NCBI GenBank assembly: GCA_026419785.1
Contig: JAODTK010005771.1
Location: 248,001-312,000 of the forward strand
Direction of reading: 5' to 3'
From: Sclerodactyla briareus
Lineage: Eukaryota > Echinodermata > Holothuroidea > Dendrochirotida > Sclerodactylidae
DNA: 64,000 nucleotides
Every line of letters begins with the position of its first letter. Positions within the stretch are counted from its first letter, which is position 1. Shown piece by piece: positions 61,921 through 64,000 of the stretch. The translations under genes were made by a program, and so were the position numbers. Below the pieces are notes generated by a model. It was not told the DNA's origin, did no database searches, and was given only the letters and a program-made list of their open reading frames with translations.

Positions 61921-62785
61921 TCTGTGCGCAGTTTACCATTAAGGGCCGGTCACACTATAACGATTTTCTATTGTTATGCTACACGATCTTTTTAGATTTC
62001 AGGCTGAACCAGGAGAGAGGGTCGGTGTGGTAACAATTGTCATGAATACTAGTACATTATCACAATACCTTCTCAGATCGAAAGTGTTCGAAAAAATCCT
62101 CATTCCTAAATGACGTCATATCGAAAAATGGTAAGAGTCGAACAATAAATCGTTGAGCTCAACGATAAAAAGGAAATATGGGATTATCAAAACGCCGGGA
62201 AGGGTTTTTTCCACATTGGAATGGTTTGGCAAAAAGCGAATCAAGTCTCCATTCATGTGGCAGGGTGTTCCAGCCGCCATATTAATAGGCCCGGTATTAG
62301 TCGGCCTGAACCATAATATCGGATCGTTGCACGACACGATATCGTTATAGTGTGACTGGCCCTTTACAGTAATATACGTGTTAAACGTCAACGTAACGTC
62401 AATTTCATCAACCTCGCATATAAATACCATGCATCGCATTGCCCACTATTTCGTGTTGCCCTGTGCGCAGTTTACCATTACAGTAATATACGTGTAAACG
62501 TTAACAATTCCATAAACCTCGCATAATGAATACCATGCATCGCATTGCCCACTATTTCGTGTTGTCCTGTACGCAGTTTACCATTACAGTAATATACGCG
62601 TAAACGTCAACAATTCCATTAACCTCGCATAATGAATACCATGCATCGCATTGCCCACTGTTTCGTGTTGCCCTGTGCGCAGTTTACCATTACAGTAATA
62701 TACGCGTAAACGTCAACAATTCCATTAACCTCGCATAATCAATACTGTGCATCGCATTGCCCACTGTTTCGTGTTGCCTTCGCCA
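61921..62785 (+). repeat. About 106-bp tandem repeat, split by a MITE
   Basis: The anchor GCGCAGTTTACCATTACAGT or a near variant occurs at about 62465, 62572 and 62677. The left half of another unit lies at 61924-61941 and its right half begins at 62364. Units also share ATACCATGCATCGCATTGCC and CTATTTCGTGTTG (or CTGTTTCGTGTTG). The repeat lies in the probable intron. Confidence 0.85.
61942..62363. mobile_element. Harbinger-like MITE, 422 bp, TTA target duplication
   Basis: The left end is AGGGCCGGTCACACTATAAC and the right end, on the minus strand, AGGGCCAGTCACACTATAAC; the terminal inverted repeats extend about 23 bp with one mismatch. TTA flanks both sides (61939-61941 and 62364-62366). 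Neighbouring tandem units show the empty site as ACCATTACAG with a single TTA, so the ends and duplication are directly confirmed. A 3-bp TTA (TWA) duplication with a GGGCC-type end is characteristic of PIF/Harbinger. No transposase is encoded. Confidence 0.82.
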
Positions 62786-63400
62786 TCCGTACTTACACAT
62801 ATTTTTACCCAACAGCATTATCTCCAAAAACTTGTTTCATCAAATTTCATCAACTGTGGAGTGATGTCATTTCATTATCAATCATTTGACCCGGCAAGCA
62901 TGGCATTGGTGACGTCCCTCCTACCACTCCTTTCGCGTTCTTGGCAAATGGTTGAGTGATTGGAATTATCACCTAGGTCTGTCTAATGAAGTTGAACCGG
63001 GCGGGGGAGGGGGGGGGTCAGAAGAAGATACATGCCTGCATCATGAGCCACTGGCATTTGTTGAAACGAGTCGAGGAGGAGGGCTAATTACCGTTTCCTT
63101 CCCTACAACGTTAAAGCGTTTGAATTGCACGGGCCCGTCGTGTTGCATAATAACAAAAAAAGGAAAACTTCTATTAAGTCCTAATCCTATCTGTTGCTTT
63201 TAATTGGTTGAGAAGATAGTGGAAAGTGTAGGTCCAATCACAGATCGTCGATTACGGTAATGGAATTAGCAATAGCACAACCTATACCAACGAAACGGTA
63301 AAATGATGGGGCACCCAAATAGAGAACTAAAATGCGATACTTACCAATGATCTCGTCATGGCTATGAGTTATACATACCCCACACTACAACAGTGTAAAA
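62786..63400. other. No gene recognised
   Basis: Contains a G run near 63000-63017. No supported exon. Confidence 0.4.
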
Positions 63401-63419
63401 AAACAGTTAGCTATACTGG

Positions 63420-63880
63420 TTTCGAATTGGAGAAGAATGTGAAAACGGTGCTCTTTGTCGAAGCCACACCCATCAGCGAATTGCAGGAGGGTATGAGCAA
63501 AATAATACGGGAAGTTGGCCTAAGAATGAGGGTTGTTGGGACATCTGGTACAAGGCTCAGATCTAAATCTAACCCAGTTGCCAGCGTAGGCTATGCACGA
63601 TTGACAAAGGCCTGTGTAAGAGGCGGGTGTTGGTCTATAGCATAGGATGTGAGAACATAGGAGAAACTTGCAGCGGTTAATGGGGGAGAGGTTTAGTGAG
63701 CCCTATGCCAACCGAAACAACGAGGTGTCTGTATTTTCCCAACACACGAGGGACATACACAATGGGAGCGATCACAAGTTCAGGGTCAATGTGTTTGGGT
63801 ACACGCAGTGACGCAGGCAAGTATCTGAAGCAGTTTCACGTAAATGAACTCACCCTGTTCCTCAATAGATGATAAGAGTG
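63420..63880 (+). mobile_element. Retroelement C-terminal fragment with GIY-YIG-like domain, third family
   Basis: The plus strand encodes KTVLFVEATPISELQEGMSK then IIREVGLRMRVV and SNPVAS, matching a conserved spacer (F-x-x-x-T-P-x-S-E-L ... G-x-x-x-x-V-V-x-x-x-G) that precedes the GIY-YIG domain in some invertebrate retroelement polyproteins. Downstream, with stops and frame changes, follow CENIGETC, NEVSVFSQHTRDIHNGSDH and FRVNVFGYTQ, then RQVSEAV, resembling the E-H, L-x-x-H and F-R-M-N-V-x-G blocks of the nuclease. The core YIG is not clearly preserved. It is decayed and lies in the probable intron or beyond the sulfotransferase gene. Confidence 0.55.
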
Positions 63881-64000
63881 GTCGACGGGTGGACTAACAC
63901 AGAGACCCACTCAACCCTGACACTAGGGCTGGCCACTACAACCCCCTGCCTCCGTGCCATGCGTGTTTGGGCACCTGTGGCCATGTTCGATTAATTCCTT

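Noticed and set aside
1-64000. CRISPR arrays, bacterial operons, phage genes
   Set aside because: No regularly spaced repeats with unique spacers, no ribosome-binding-site-led gene strings; the sequence is clearly eukaryotic.

Overview
This is a gene-poor stretch of nuclear DNA from an animal. The evidence is spliced protein-coding exons of metazoan type, several LINE families, Penelope-like retroelement fragments with GIY-YIG nuclease domains, tRNA-derived SINEs, MITEs, minisatellites, TA arrays and many long poly-C/poly-G runs. There are no operons, no bacterial-type gene packing and no long uninterrupted ORFs. The repeat mix fits a marine invertebrate, perhaps an echinoderm or another invertebrate deuterostome. 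That placement is inference and no species can be named.

Only two host genes can be supported. At 3.6-4.2 kb, minus strand, lies what looks like the last coding exon of a RERG/RAS-like small GTPase, with a splice acceptor and a single frameshift. At 60.7-61.4 kb, plus strand, lies the first coding exon of a type II membrane sulfotransferase resembling heparan sulfate 3-O-sulfotransferases; it ends at a good splice donor and also needs two frame changes. The roughly 56 kb between them is intergenic or intronic and mostly repeat-derived.

Repeat layout: a hAT-like MITE (2.2 kb); a long-armed MITE (10.4 kb); two related ACACCR minisatellites (11.4 and 14.1 kb); a LINE 3' end (17.3-17.9 kb); SINE pieces (21.8, 27.0, 45.2 kb); a Penelope-like cluster built into TA arrays (27.8-29.6 kb); a 140-150 bp tandem repeat (32.9-33.3 kb); a 1.2 kb terminal-inverted-repeat element (41.2-42.4 kb); a LINE whose reverse transcriptase segment has become a tandem array (42.9-44.3 kb); a long LINE with endonuclease and the start of RT (48.8-50.7 kb); further GIY-YIG and RT fragments (53.6, 55.8 and 63.4 kb); an alternating two-type satellite (58 kb); and a Harbinger-like MITE sitting inside a 106-bp tandem repeat (62 kb).

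The most interesting block is 27.8-29.6 kb. Two GIY-YIG modules in direct orientation each end in a hammerhead-ribozyme-like core, and beside them is a long palindrome carrying a third, decayed core on the opposite strand, all separated by TA arrays. Penelope-like elements with hammerhead motifs are already known, so what is notable is the arrangement rather than the class. Single-base frame changes occur in every coding relic and in both host exons, so either residual indel errors of a long-read assembly or pseudogenisation must be considered before any gene here is called broken.
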